Of a stretch of DNA of 64,000 bases, positions 27,351 through 40,010 are shown in pieces (position 1 is the first letter of the stretch; the number at the start of each line of letters is the position of its first letter). The position numbers were made by a program, and so were the translations under genes. Origin of the DNA: Luscinia megarhynchos (taxonomy: Eukaryota; Chordata; Aves; Passeriformes; Turdidae). The stretch covers positions 20,190,906-20,254,905 of the forward strand of contig JAPFBE010000002.1 of the NCBI GenBank assembly GCA_034336665.1. The letters run 5' to 3'. A model generated the notes under the pieces. It saw only the letters and a program-made list of their open reading frames with translations. It did no database searches and was not told where the DNA came from.

Positions 27351-30300
27351 CTGATGACTTGGCAGTGTTCTTCACCAACAAACAGTGCTAAAGTGACACA
27401 ACTAAAAGGACAAACTAACCCGGTCAAAACCTTAATGCAGAGATCCAACATGTTACTTCTGTGTGTCCTGGGAGGTTTCTTTGTTTGCTTTTGTTATTGT
27501 GCATTTAGTTTTATGGGGGTATTTCTGTTCATTTTGTACAAAGCTGGTGGGCAGGGAGAAAATACATGCAGAAGGATCATGCCATCATTAAGTGCTCTTG
27601 CTGACTACAACATACCTGCAGAGCTGCTATGAGCTCAGTCAAAAACTCTTTCATGAGGCCATGAAGACTCTGTCCCTCAGCTCATCTTTGGTGGCTGTTC
27701 CCTCTGCTCTGACAGAGCCATTTTTTGCTGACCGTTTGCATACAAATTGCTCCTCCTTTGTACAACCAGGTACTTACACTGGGCACGAACATATGACCCA
27801 AGAGCTATTGCATATGATTTTAAAGTGATAGTCCTGTGGTGATCTGCTTGCTAGATCTGAGGAGAAAGCCCTTTTTTTCCAGACTGACCAACATAGTTTA
27901 AACTGACCAACATGATCTTAGGTGATAGTCCTCTTCACTTATACCAACTGACCAATACAGCTACTGTATATTTGTACTAATAGGCTCATTGTTTAAGAAC
28001 TCCATGGGTTGACCTAGAGATTTAAGATAAAGTTTGGGCTCCATGAACACTCCTGAATTTCAATCCACAGGGCCACTGAACAGGAAAGATAGAAGCTTAG
28101 GGAGAGAAGCCTTATGCTTGTAAGCAGAAAGAAGTATTCTACAAACCAAATTGTCACTTGCAATCAAAGCTACTGGACTGGCTGAAGTTAACACAAGATC
28201 ATTTCACTCAGTTCTGTAGGTTTCAGGCTGAGCCTGTGCTCATTAAATGAACCTCCAGGGCTTCAGTTCTTCCCATGGCTTTGATTCCTCTGTAAGTCTT
28301 GCATCTGTTACTGGACACTTTAAACACCTGGGTCTTATGTGAAGTCTTCACATCATTTTTCAGTCAGAGAAGTTTAGGGTCTCTAGGTTTTATGAGGTAT
28401 TTGCATGGTGGATACCTTTGGATATTATTGAAGAGGCTTGAGAGAAAACAAATGGTATCAAGAAATTTTCAGTGGCCCTGCTCCATAGGTGAGTTACAGA
28501 AGATGAAATTATGGTTTATAATCATGCCAGATGAGGGGGAAAAAAAGAACGTTTTTCATAACAGGAAAATCTTCTTGGTCTTAGGTGGCCTTCCTGTGTC
28601 AGAATTAACACCAAGAAATCTTCTCCTTTTAAGAGAACTGTGCCATGAAACCAAAAGAATTCTCCCTGTTTATCAAGCAGCAAAAAATAACCAATGACTT
28701 CAAATACTTCTTTAATCTCTATCATCCCTACAGAAGACTTTTCTTTTTACACATTTCAGATGGTTTATTGCATAAATATTATGTTAGCAGTCATTCTTCA
28801 GTGTGTAGGTGGGATCGCCAGTAGGCAGAGACAGTGATAAATGAGTCTCCAGGTGTTGCTGCTCTTTTTAGAAAACCCTTTAACAAGCATTTGTGAAGAT
28901 TGAGGTCATTTTGCAAACTTGTAAGAGTTACAGTAAGTTGTTTCACAGACACTTCTTTTTTTTAAGAAGTGCTGTCAGAGTTGGTGAACCCAAAGTGGGT
29001 TGTATCTTTCTACTTAACTCTGTTTACAAAACCCAGGTAATTATTTATATGCATTTAGTTTTGAGGATGCATTAAAGAAGTGAGGGATGGGGGATTGTTA
29101 GAGTGATGTTTCCATTAATTTCTTTTCTGGCTGCAAGAAAGCAAATCTTGCAGTCCTGAACTCTCCAACAAACATTTTGTGCACTTGATGACAGCACGGA
29201 GATGATGGTCTGTTTCATTAAGATAATTATTGCAAACACCAAGAAGCCACGAGAGAAGCTGCACAGCACAAAAGATAAGTCGAAAGTCTTTCACCTTCAG
29301 CCTGCAGCTCCTACCAACAGCCAGGCTGAACAGGTTCATTCAAGTATCAGACCTGCACTGGAGTGTCCCCCCACCCTGAGCAGCCACCAAACCCAGCAGC
29401 AGCTCGCTGACTGAGGGCTGCACGGGAAGGGAAGGACCACACAGGGCGGAGCGCTGGGATCCATCCATCCCAGCACAGGCACTGGGAGCTAGACTGGAAC
29501 TCTTCTTGCTGCCATGGCTCTTCAAGGTTGCTGCCAGCTTCTCTGAGGGTCAAATGGATGCAAACTGCTCTCTGGAGCACACCAAAGGAAGGTGAGGTAA
29601 AACAACATTTCAAAGCACCATGCCACTGTCCTTATCAACACCATCCTCTGGCATGGGGAAAGGTGCTCAGAGTGGGCAATTCCAGGCACACACCGCCCAA
29701 AACACCACTCTGAAGGCCCCTGTGCCAGCACTTGATATCAGGTAGCAAAGAGAAGTGTTTTGCAGTGAAGATTAGCACTGAAGGCCTCAGCTCTAAGGAT
29801 GCAATAAACACCACATGGAGGGAGCAGAGCCGTGGAAAACCGTTTGGCATTTCATAACCAAGTCCCCCACCTTCACACTTAAGTAATATTTTATCGTCTA
29901 GCATCGTGTCTTGGCACAGAATTCCACAGGCTGAGAGTCTTTTGTAATTCTGTACTCCACAATGTTGCTCCCCCCCACCACAGAAAGACCTCTGTCCAAA
30001 GGAGGAGCACAAACAAGCTCCATTCTGAGTCATAAAAACATAACACATGCGTAAGTGCATGCAATAATCTTTGTATAATTTGCCCCTTAGTCATTGTCTA
30101 GTCCTATTATGTAAATCTGAAACATGCATTTTTGAAAATAAAGGGCTTCAGTAAAATAATTACTGTTGTAATCCTGGAACCACACCCAATAAACAGTTTA
30201 GCAATCAACTGGCTCCATATATTTGAAAGCTATAAACAGATTAGTATGAAATTAAACCAGTAAGGGCCAAAATCTCAGCTGCTGGTGTAAATTAGTATTG

Positions 30301-30949
30301 TTTGACTAAATCAAATTAGCAGTTTGATTGACTTCAATTAAGCTACACTAATTTACAGAAAGCCATCATCTCTTCTTTCTTTATGCATATTCATCTCAGA
30401 GTATGTGTATGTGTGTAAGATTTCTTTGTGCTCTATGGAGACAGTGATCCTTAGCACAATAATCTCATTTCTCTCTCTGCATATGTAGATTCATGAAACT
30501 TAAGTATGGCTTCAGGCACTGTGGGGAAAGGAATTGAAGGACTACCAGAAAAGACCTGATGACTCCAATCTAATAATTTCAATAAACTCCTATTCATTTT
30601 CTTAATAAGAAATTTGCTTGACTACAGAAGGCAGCCTGAGACTGCCCCTAGCAAGCTCCATTCCAAAGAAACCTAGAAATTATTATCCATTAACAGTTTT
30701 TTGCACAATTTGGAATAATAGCCAATTTTTTAAACACCCAATATTGTTAACTTCACAGTATTCCAGGGGAAGAATTGCACCTGACTTTTCATGCATCTCC
30801 CTACAATTCATGATGCCACTTTGATCTCACAGGAAAAATAAACCCCAATTTCAATGGTTTTTAGTGTCACAAAATTGGCCATTGAAGGATCAGATGATTG
30901 GGACCTCCTCCTCATTTGGAAAGGGAGCCATTTATCTTGCACCTTCATT
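27351..30949. other. Gene-free unique sequence, including a candidate non-coding element
   Basis: No gene was recognised. The sub-interval 30060-30370 is AT-rich without simple repeats and carries several homeodomain-type TAAT/ATTA motifs and TCAATTAAG. It is one of the more enhancer-like textures of the window, though nothing here proves function. A slightly GC-richer part at 29300-29700 has open frames on both strands without family resemblance. Confidence 0.45.
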
Positions 30950-31125
30950 CTAAGCCCTGTGAAACACGTGAATCCTTACCACTATGCTCAGGTTGCATGT
31001 TGGAAAAGTGGGGCACAGAGTCAAGCTATGTACGTGCTCAGCTCACAGAGTGAGAGAAACAAGAAGTCAGGTTTAGGAAACAGATTCTTGTGCCTTAGCC
31101 ATGTTCTGAAGCCATACTTTTCCCT
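30950..31125 (-). mobile_element. MIR-like core-SINE relic
   Basis: The + strand reads ATGTTGGAAAAGTGGGGCACAGAGTCAAGC, then GCTCAGCTCACAGAGTGAGAG and AGAAGTCAGGTTTAGGAAACAGATTCTTG. The order parallels an inverted MIR: GAGGAAACTGAGGCACAGAG, then a cAAGGTCACACAGC segment, then the inverted tRNA-like head. Divergence is high, as expected for an element that predates birds. Tentative without a profile search. Confidence 0.45.
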
Positions 31126-31897
31126 TAGATCATCTGTACACCATCACACTGCCAAACTAAAATCAGTCTTGCCATTACAATTCTGATGCTCTGAGCAAGC
31201 TCTTTTTATCACAGGGGCAGGAACACAAGAAGAGAGGGGAACTGTGGAAAAAGGTTCTGGTGTCTGAAACACACATTGTAGCTGGGTGACAGGAGTGAGA
31301 TTGTCCTTCTAAATACCCTTTAAGCAAAATGCAGTGACGTTGCTAAGGGAGAAAACACATGAGGAGGAACAAATCCCACACAGCTAAAAAAAAGGCAGAA
31401 TGGAGGACTGAGGAAATGAAACCTTGATTTAATTTATTCCCAAGCCAATCAGAGAAAAATACTTTAACAGATATAAACTACAAGGAAAGAATATAAAGGT
31501 ACCTGGAGAAATTTGGGAATTAAGTACACCCAAAATGATCAACAGGTCTCTCCCCTCCAGGGGTGAGGAAAAGGAGAACAGGGATAGAAGTGGCAATACA
31601 GTCAATAAAACTACCAACACAGTGGCAGATCACAGCTGCCACTTTTCTATCAGACACAAAGTAAAACATCTTCCATCTTGAATTTCCACTGCATAGTCTC
31701 CTCTGGAAGGCCAGCCAAGAAACAGGAGCATCATAGCCAGAAGTAAAAGGAAACAGGGAAAGCAGCTGCTCTGGAGAGCAAGCAGCCATCCTGGTGAGAT
31801 CCAGGCCCTCCTCTGCTCCCATGCTGGAGGCTGGTGCCAGTGGCCATACCAATCCTGGGTCCAGTTCATAATTTCTTTTTTGGTAGGTGAAGCTAAC
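31126..31897. other. Gene-free sequence before the CR1 copy
   Basis: No gene or repeat recognised. Open frames on the minus strand (31520-31977) have no domain and partly overlap the start of the CR1 copy. Confidence 0.45.
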
Positions 31898-32978
31898 CAG
31901 AATTCATCTCTAAATTGGAGAGAGATGGATTCAACAGGTGGACTGTTAAGTGGATAAGGAATTAGTTGTCCAGTCACATCCAGAGAGTTGTGGTCAGTGG
32001 CTCAGAGTTCCAAAGAACATCAGTGACAAGTGGTGTCCCTTAGGGGTCCGCATTGGGACCATTTCTGTTTAATATCTTCACTAATGACATCATCAGTGGG
32101 ATCAAATGCACCCTCAGCAAGTTTGCAGATGATCCCAAGCTTGGTGAAACTGGCACGCCTGAAGGATGGAAAAGCAAACCCAGAGGGACTTGGACAAGCT
32201 CCAGAAGAGAGCCCATGGGAACCCCATGGTTTAACAAGACCAGGTGCAAGGTGCTGCACATGGGTCAGAGCAACCCTAGCAGTGACACAGGCTGGGGAAG
32301 GAACAGACCAGGGCAGCCCTGCTGAGAAGGGCTTGGGGGTACTGCTGGGTGAGAGACTGGACATGACCCAGCCATGTGCACCCACAGCCCAGAAACCAAA
32401 CATGCCCTGGGCTCTATCAAAGGGCAACATGGCCAGCAAGGGCAGGGAGGGGATTCTGTCCCTCTGCTCTCCTGAGACCCCACCTGGAACACTGCATCCA
32501 GCTCTGGGGCCCCAGCACAGGAAGGACAGCAAGTCCAAAGGAGAGCTACAGAGATGACTACAGGGATGAAATAGCTCTACTGTGACTTAAGCCTAAGAGA
32601 ATTGGAATTTTTCAGCCTAGAGTTGGGGTAACATAATTGCAGCCTCTGGTACCTGAAGGGAGCTACAAGACAGATGGAGAGGGACTTTTCACAAGAGCAT
32701 GTAGTGACAGGACAAGGGGAAATTATTTCAAACTGAAAGAGAGCAGGTTCAAAGATTAGATACTAGGGGAAAACTCTTTGCTGGGAGGGTGGCAAAGCAC
32801 TGCAACAGATCGTCCAGGGAAGCCATGGATGCTTCATCCCTGGAAGTGTTCAAGGCCAGGCTGGGTGGAGCTTTGAGCTGCCTGGTTTACTGGAAGGTGT
32901 CCCTGCCCTGGCAGCAGGGGTTAAACTAGATGATCTTTAAGATCCCTTCCAACCCAAGCCACTCTATGATTCTGTTAT
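31898..32978 (+). mobile_element. 5'-truncated CR1 LINE retrotransposon, inactivated
   Basis: The 3' ~1.1 kb of a CR1 non-LTR retrotransposon. The region 32035-32300 encodes the later part of the reverse transcriptase: residues FLFNIF...GIKCTLSKFADD include the catalytic FADD motif (32122-32133), followed downstream by KVLHMG. The thumb-like RPHLEHCIQLWGP segment lies further on in a different frame, so the reading frame is broken. The 3' UTR ends with GATCCCTTCCAACCCAAGCC and the CR1 octamer-type tail TCTATGATTCTGT. Truncation at the 5' end is normal for CR1 insertion. The copy cannot encode a working enzyme. Confidence 0.93.
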
Positions 32979-34639
32979 ATTCTATTAGATTCACAAGGTC
33001 AGAAAGACTTGACATGCTGAAGGTTACCTGAAAACAGGAGCTGAGCACAACAGCTACCATGCTGCTGCATTAGTGTGGATCCCACACTGCTGAGTGTGAA
33101 GCCCACAACACGTGCAGCAGGTGGGGGTTTGGTTCAGCAGCCTCCATCTCCAGCTCACTTCACCTCTTTGGTCTGCTGCAAACACACCGGTTTGACTGCA
33201 ATGCCCCAACAATACCTGGCACATGGAGGAGCACAACTCTCTTTCTCATCACTTTTTCTTTTCAGAAATAAGCCTGAGGAGGGATGTCCCTTACAGCATC
33301 TGTCATTTCCCAAATTGCTGCTGAGCCCAAACTTACACATGAAAAGCTTTGGTTTGGGAGCACAGCATAGGGCTTGCACCCAGAGAGAGGATTGTTCTGT
33401 ATGTTCTTGTTACTGTGATATTTCCCATGCACTGAGACATTCCTGGCTGGGAAAGCAGGCAAAAGAGGCATGTATTTAGCAGCATGTGGCAGGACAGTGA
33501 AGGAAATGCTGTCTGTGCTGCTTTCCCACTCTAAGCTCATCTTTCAAAGCTTGGGCTATACTATATTATTAACTACTAGGATCAAGTAAATGTTAACATC
33601 AAAAGGAATTCAATAATATATTTTGATAAAGGCACATTTTCCATAGGGTTTTACTTGTTTTATCTGTCACAAATCCTAATAAGTTTAAGGGCAGGAACAT
33701 TCACAAAAAAGTAATTCTTATGTAAAGTATTGTAAGTGCTCAAGGAATGAGAAGTCTGAATTAACACACACGACAATACAAATCCTGAATTTGTGAAGGG
33801 TTATTTCCATCTTTCAAGGAACACAACTGAACCATAAGGCTGCACACATAACTGGTCAAACTTTGACTAGCTATGTCACATTTAGGTGACACTGTAGAGC
33901 TGCTGGGCACATCATAAAAGATTTCTATGATCTTTCAGCTCTACACTTGAGATTAAGATTTTTTCCCTTCCTTTTTTCTTCTTCACAGAACTTTGAAAAT
34001 CAATATTAAAAAAAACATTGCTGAGTTTTAGAGTTTTCAGGAAAAGGTCAACAGACATATCTAAGTTTTAACTCCCACACAGCACTGAAGTGTAGGGATA
34101 AATTTTTTAAAGTCATCTGGATGACTGAACAGACTGAGCACTATATGTCAGGATTATCAAAATACCTGGCTACTACTTCAAAAAACCAAGAGGTGATACT
34201 TGCTTAGGAACACATGAAAAGTCTCATCATTTTAAAAATCAGAATTTTCAAGCTCTTAAATTACTTTCCTAGAAAACAGAGCCCTCACGGATTCTCACCT
34301 CTAGGACTCACTCACTGGGTGCTGAATAAACCTCATCATTTTTGGTGCTTGTTTGTCCCCTACAAACCACAGTAAGGGATCTGACTGCCAGAGCAGATGT
34401 GCCTTTCATCCCAACCCATCTCAAAGTGCACCATACTAGCTGGGTAATATTTGGAAGCTGGCTTCTGCTGGGTAATTAGGCAGCAAGGGAACTCTTTGAA
34501 GCTGACAGAATGATTTCCATTGGCTGCAGTGGACACCAAATCAGGTCTAACAAGTAGATAGACTTGTTGGACCTTGAAGTGATATGTGCCTTTGAAATAC
34601 CTATATATAAATATGGACAGGGACATAACCAGCCCATCT
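32979..34639. other. Gene-free unique sequence
   Basis: No supported gene. A 134-codon open frame at 33075-33479 overlaps open frames on the other strand and shows no recognisable domain. Confidence 0.5.
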
Positions 34640-34795
34640 GTGTCTGAATTTCCTCATCTCAGAAATATGGATAACAACAGCTATTTACTCATCTTTATAG
34701 AAGGCTGATAGTATTTAAAGCAATTGGTGTGATGACTAATTAGCTAATATTTGAAATTTTAAAGCACTACATAACTGCTAAGTACTACTACTAAA
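34640..34795 (+). mobile_element. MIR-like core-SINE relic, 3' half
   Basis: CTGAATTTCCTCATCTCAGAAATATGGATAACAACAG, a region with GATGACTAATTAGCTAATATTTG, and TTTAAAGCACTACATAACTGCTAAGTACTA follow the order of the MIR core and tail. The MIR pattern is CAGTTTCCTCATCTGTAAAATGGGGATAATAA, then GAGTTAATATTTGTAAAGCGC. The match is better than for the other MIR-like patches here. The element is very old, so its persistence could reflect co-option as regulatory DNA. Confidence 0.55.
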
Positions 34796-37700
34796 TTAAG
34801 CCAACTGTCAGTAAAGGCAGACAGCCTGATCTTTGCTGCTTGTTGACACAAGACCAATTATAAATAATGAGTTCCATAAAGTGCAAAATATGTCATAGAT
34901 GGAGAAATTAATGAAAATTAAGATTAATAAAATGGTACATCATCATTCAATATTAAGATTTATTGGACTTCAGACTTTTAATCAGCAATATCTACAGTAA
35001 TTTCCCGTTCTATGTGCACTATACAGCTAAATAAAGCACACATTTCTTTTTGATTGAAAATAAGGCCTGTGTTAGCCTTGTGCCATTATCCTAACATTGA
35101 CACTGTTAACTTCTGAATCAAGAGCCCTGTTCATCATTTTATGAAGGTTAAGTTAGGTTTGCTGCTCTTCCTACTCCAGCTGCAATATTATAACAGAATC
35201 TCATTTTTAGTCACCTCCTAATTGCAAAGCTAATCCATTAATGACCACTCTGTTTCCATTTGGCTCTTCCCAGATTGCACCAGAAGCTCTCAGTTATTCT
35301 CTAGTCAATTAGTATATGCAAATCTTTCTCTAGCACTTTCTTTGGCACCTTGTGCTGCATTTTCTTCTAGGGAACAGCCATTTCTACTAAAGGCAGAAGC
35401 CTTCAGCTATTAAACAGTCTGTTTTTATTGTTCCTGCCCATACACTCCCTGTATGGGAAGAACTGGACATTATCTCTACCTTGACAATGCCTCCTTGTCT
35501 TGTGTCAGCAGAGAATTTCATAAGTCAGCACCAACCTTCTACACCCAAAGCATTAAGGAAAATGTTAACAAATATCAGTCCCAAGCTGGTCTGTTAGGAT
35601 TTCCACCAACAAGCTTCCACCAAACTGGCAGAACCTGTGCCATCTCCCTGGTCCCTGCCCACCTTCTTACCAGCTTCCTCAACTTAAGAAGGAAGGTGTA
35701 GTCTACTGCCAGAGCAGTATAGCAGATGAGATCTGAAAATTTAATCTACTTTATGCAGGGATTCCTTGTCATGATCAGGGAAATAGTCCAGTTTTTCAGA
35801 TTCCAGAATCATACAAAATAAGTGCAGTACTCTATGCCCAGCTTCAGAAATGTAGAGGTAAGTATGGGTTCTTCATAAACATTCAACCAAAACATTACCT
35901 ACTGTGTTTCAAAAAATGTGAGGAATTATTCCTTTTCAACTGACTAAACAATTACTGGTATTTATTATCTCTATTTTGACAGAACTGGTTTAACACATTC
36001 TTAAAAAAATACACAACTTATTCTTTTTGATCATCACAGGTGTCATCAGCCTACCACAAACATTGTATTAAATAACTCTGCACCACAAAGAAACATGATC
36101 CTCTAAACGTTGAATCAACATATTTGCTAAAGAGGTGTGCATCAAGTCAAGCCATCTCGACATATAACTGATCCCCCAGTGGGAAGCAGATAAACAAACA
36201 AGCAAACAGAATATCTCACCTTTGAAATGCCAGTTAACACAGCTCCACAGGCCCAGTTCTTCTCTAGCATTTACCCCTGAGAGGCAGCTGCTGCAGGCAC
36301 AGAGCTGCTCTTGCAAATGGCCTGGTCTACAGCTCTCAGCAAGGGGCTTTGCTGGTCATGCAGTCACCAGGGACCCTGCAACACTCCCCACCAAGACAGG
36401 AACAACCAGGCACTTCCTCCCCTCCTTTTCATTCTTGTTTTCAAGGCCACACACAACCCCTTTCTCTTCCTCTCCCTGTGAGAAGTTGGACTATTTTATG
36501 ATGGCAACTGGTTGTTCCATCCCTGATCCTCCCTGACATGGACAGCACACAGACTCCTGTGTCTCAGAGAAAAGTGGGTAAAACTGCTTTGTTGGGGAAA
36601 ATTCTCTCCCTTGTAAGAAAATCCCCCTCCTGTAAGAAAAATAATTTTGATTTTTTATTTTGCCTGAAGGCATCCTGTTTTTTAAGTCTTATTCTTTCCT
36701 TCCCAGAAAAACATGAAATCACCAAATGGCTCTTGCTGCCCTTCCACTGTAAAGAGAGTAACACCAGAGGGTAAAATACAGAAGGCAAAGCATGACTGGT
36801 GAAAAAAGAAGTGGTAGCACTGACCTCTTGACTCAAGGGCAGTGTGGGGAGGAAGGCAGCTCAGAGTGGGAGGGAAGTGGCAGAGGGAAAATGCCATGCA
36901 TATGTGTGGACACACAGCAGATACTGCTATACCAAAGCCTAGGGAGGAGGCGTCTGCCTCCCTGCTGGCACCAGTTGGTGTAGCCTGCCTTCCTGCACCT
37001 TGTGGAGCAGCCACACAGCAGCACGGCTCAGCAGCCTCCCACCCAACTTGGGAAAGGGCAAACGTCCTCAGCAAATGCATCAGCATCTACAACTAAACAG
37101 GGAAGGGGCTGGGACTATTGGAGAACATTGCATGTGCTATTTCCAGTGAACCTGCAACTGCTTATGAGCTTACATAAGGAACATGACCTGGTCTAGCATT
37201 TGTTCCACCTCTGTAGCTCCTGGAGATATGTATGCAGACTGACTCTAAAGCTACAAGCTTGTTTCCCCTGCAAAAGGGAAAAACAATTAGAAAACCTTTG
37301 CATTCTTTGCACTTAAAAGGGCAGGTCCCCTTACACCAGATACTGCTCTTTCAGCAGATCTTTGTGGGTGGAGACTTCATATCAGCATGTCTGCCAGTTC
37401 CTGCCAGAGTTTCATCCAAGCCACAATATACAGAGTCAACATTAATTAGCATTAATTATTATTTATAAGCAGCAATATTATCTGCATTGCTATCATTCAC
37501 GCTTATTTTTATGCCTTACATAGGATTCAATACATGGTACCTCACTGCTCAAATAGAATAAGGTGCTGTGGAATCTGCAGACTAATGAACACTATTGCCA
37601 TCCTTAAACCATTTTGAAGAGGCCATTGTAAAAGCTAAGACATCCCCTCTCCTGTGCTTCCATCAGCTTGCCTTCTACTTTCTGTTTACAGCTAGGTCAA

Positions 37701-39787
37701 GATTTTTCTTCTCTTTTTCTTCCCCCTTCACAAACAGGGAAGAATAATTTTTAAAAAACCCCAAACAAACAACTGTCTAGAGATCATAAAATCATTTTCC
37801 TTCCAACCAGAAAAATAGAAAAAATTTAACACAAGAAGAGCATTCCCCTATTTGGAACCATCTAAATACAGTGTTTCCAGTACAAAACTCCCAGGTGAGC
37901 CTTCTGCACTTCACCAGAATGAACTTGTTTCATATTAACAGAGAAAGCATGCTTAATGAATTTATTTTGTATTTATTCCTCTATCTATTTTGTTGGCACA
38001 AGCAACTTTCTTAACTTTCTTAACTACCACTTTATTCTGCTTCAAATCGTGTCTCCAAAACCAGAATTGTCCTGTATGAAATGGACTTTTGTGTTAAGCA
38101 ATGGGGCTGATTTTATTTAGTTCCCATAAAAGAGAGAAAACCGGCAAATATTACAAAATTCAATTTAAAACAGTTAATTATCCCAGATAGCTATTATTAG
38201 TACTATTGAAGTTATTAGTATTGTTGATAATAGCTACTCATAAATAATGATTTGCATACATTAAATTTAGTTGGAAGACCTTATGAGCATTAGCAAATCC
38301 TATAATGAGCATGGTCCATATTCTCCCTCTAATGAATTCTGCTTCACTTCCAGTTTAAATAATATTTTTTACCACTTTGTTTCTTGCTTATTTTGTTGCT
38401 TGATGCAATACACAATAGCAAAGGCACCAAGATTAGTTCAGTGAATCCAATTTAGAAAGCCACTTTTACATAGGCCAAGTTTAATGAAAACACTTCAGTA
38501 TGTTAAAGTGAATTCCCTTAGCCAATCCAGGCTGGTTGGAGAAACTACTAATAATCATCTGGAACTGCTGAGTCAAAATTACGAATGAGATGGAAACACT
38601 GAACACATTTTATGTGCTCCCATTGCTTGCACTCCATTTGAGATTGTTGCAATCACAAATTATGCACTGCTCTGAAACACTACATACTTTGACCAATATG
38701 AATTGCAACATTTTGCTGAGGAGTCACAACATGTTGTGTCACACTGCATACACCTTTCAGCCAGAAGTATGAACTGAAAAGAGCAGGAAAACTTCACATT
38801 GCCATTTGCTGTTGAAAGCCAACTTCCATCTGAAAACATTTGTGAGCAGTTTGATTTCTATTGAAATGTACATTTTATTTGCTTTACTAAGAAATCAGAC
38901 TAGACTTATTTGAATTTAAGAATAATAAGAAAAACAACTTCAAAATCAGATATTGTTTGGCATATTTCTAATTTCCCCCATTATTCACATAATCATTGAA
39001 TTAATTTGGTCCACAAGTTATCTAATCAGAGGAAAGAAACCACACTATTTTGCTTATACAAATAGCAAGTATGCACATTACAGACTTTATAAAGGAGTTC
39101 TTTAGTAGTTGCTGATTTTATAGCTAAAATAAGTCATGAATAATTTGTATAGAAGGGCACCTGAGGATACTGTTCACAGCTTATGGGCAATTAATACACA
39201 GAAAAATATTTGCAGAAATTAATCATTATGACTTGTTTCACTCTGTTTCCTAACTCTGAAATGTTGTTCTCTTGGTTATTTATACAAAAAGACAGGAAGA
39301 ATGTCTCCAGAATAACAAGAGCATTCTGGATTTAAAAAAGAGCTTGATCTTCATTGTATCTCTAACCAGTAATTACCATGCCATTACACTTATACCAACA
39401 GTCAAGCACTTCACTGGCATAAACAGACACACCTCTTTCAGCAGCAATCACACATGCTGGTAGCTATCTTCATCCAAAATGCACTGATAGTTAAACGTGA
39501 AGAATGTATAAATTATTGTCCAGATCTTTAGCTGGTTCATCGCACAGCACCTCACCGAAGCCAATAATGCTGTACCATCTGATAACACACCCCATTATTC
39601 ACAGCTTAATTAAATTGTGCATGGAAAGTTAACAGAAAGAGGTAACCAACAAACAACACAAAACTCGGTGCGGCAAGCTTAAGCTGGCTCTGTTAAGCAA
39701 CACATCAGTAATGGTGGAAAGAGCACCTTTGTGTCAATAAACACATCCTTTTTGGTATTGATGAAGCAAGGCAGATATCAGGACTCA
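34796..39787. other. Gene-free, AT-rich stretch with candidate non-coding elements
   Basis: No gene was recognised. Three sub-regions stand out by texture: 34800-35060, 37420-37560 (repeated ATTAATTAGCATTAATTA) and 38100-38330 (which contains a 10-bp inverted repeat). They are AT-rich, non-repetitive and dense in homeodomain-type cores. The slightly GC-richer 36220-37150 has open frames on both strands but no domain. Confidence 0.45.
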
Positions 39788-40010
39788 TATAAAAACACGT
39801 CTCAACTCACCTTTTCCTGGAGCAAGCGCCGATGTTGGAGCACTTCGCAGAAAGATGTTACAAAATAGCCTAATGGGAAACATGCTTCTGCACAAGTCTT
39901 ATCAGAAGCGGCTGCAAGCGAGTGGCGGCCAGGCGAACGAAGAAAATATCTGCAATGCTCGAGGTGGAACACACTGCGCAGCTTTTAAGCAGCAAATAAA
40001 TTTTGAGGGG
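39788..40010 (+). promoter_or_regulatory. CpG-enriched segment with TATA-like box, possible promoter or enhancer
   Basis: About 11 CpG dinucleotides fall within some 220 bp, while the flanking AT-rich DNA has few. A TATA-like string TATAAAAA lies at 39788-39795, and CpG-bearing words such as GCGCCGATG and GCGAGTGGCGGCCAGGCGAACG follow. A 75-codon open frame starts at 39855, but nothing in it is recognisable. In birds, single-copy DNA that keeps CpGs is often unmethylated or conserved. The strand assignment rests only on the TATA-like string. A lncRNA start, an enhancer or chance remain possible. Confidence 0.35.

Noticed and set aside
27093..27632. A 179-codon open frame with a hydrophobic stretch
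   Set aside because: Its first half runs through an antisense CR1/L3-like relic and the hydrophobic part comes from T-rich DNA.
32030..32557. A 175-codon open frame on + and a 172-codon frame on -
   Set aside because: Both lie inside the CR1 retrotransposon and are out of frame or antisense to its reverse transcriptase remnant.
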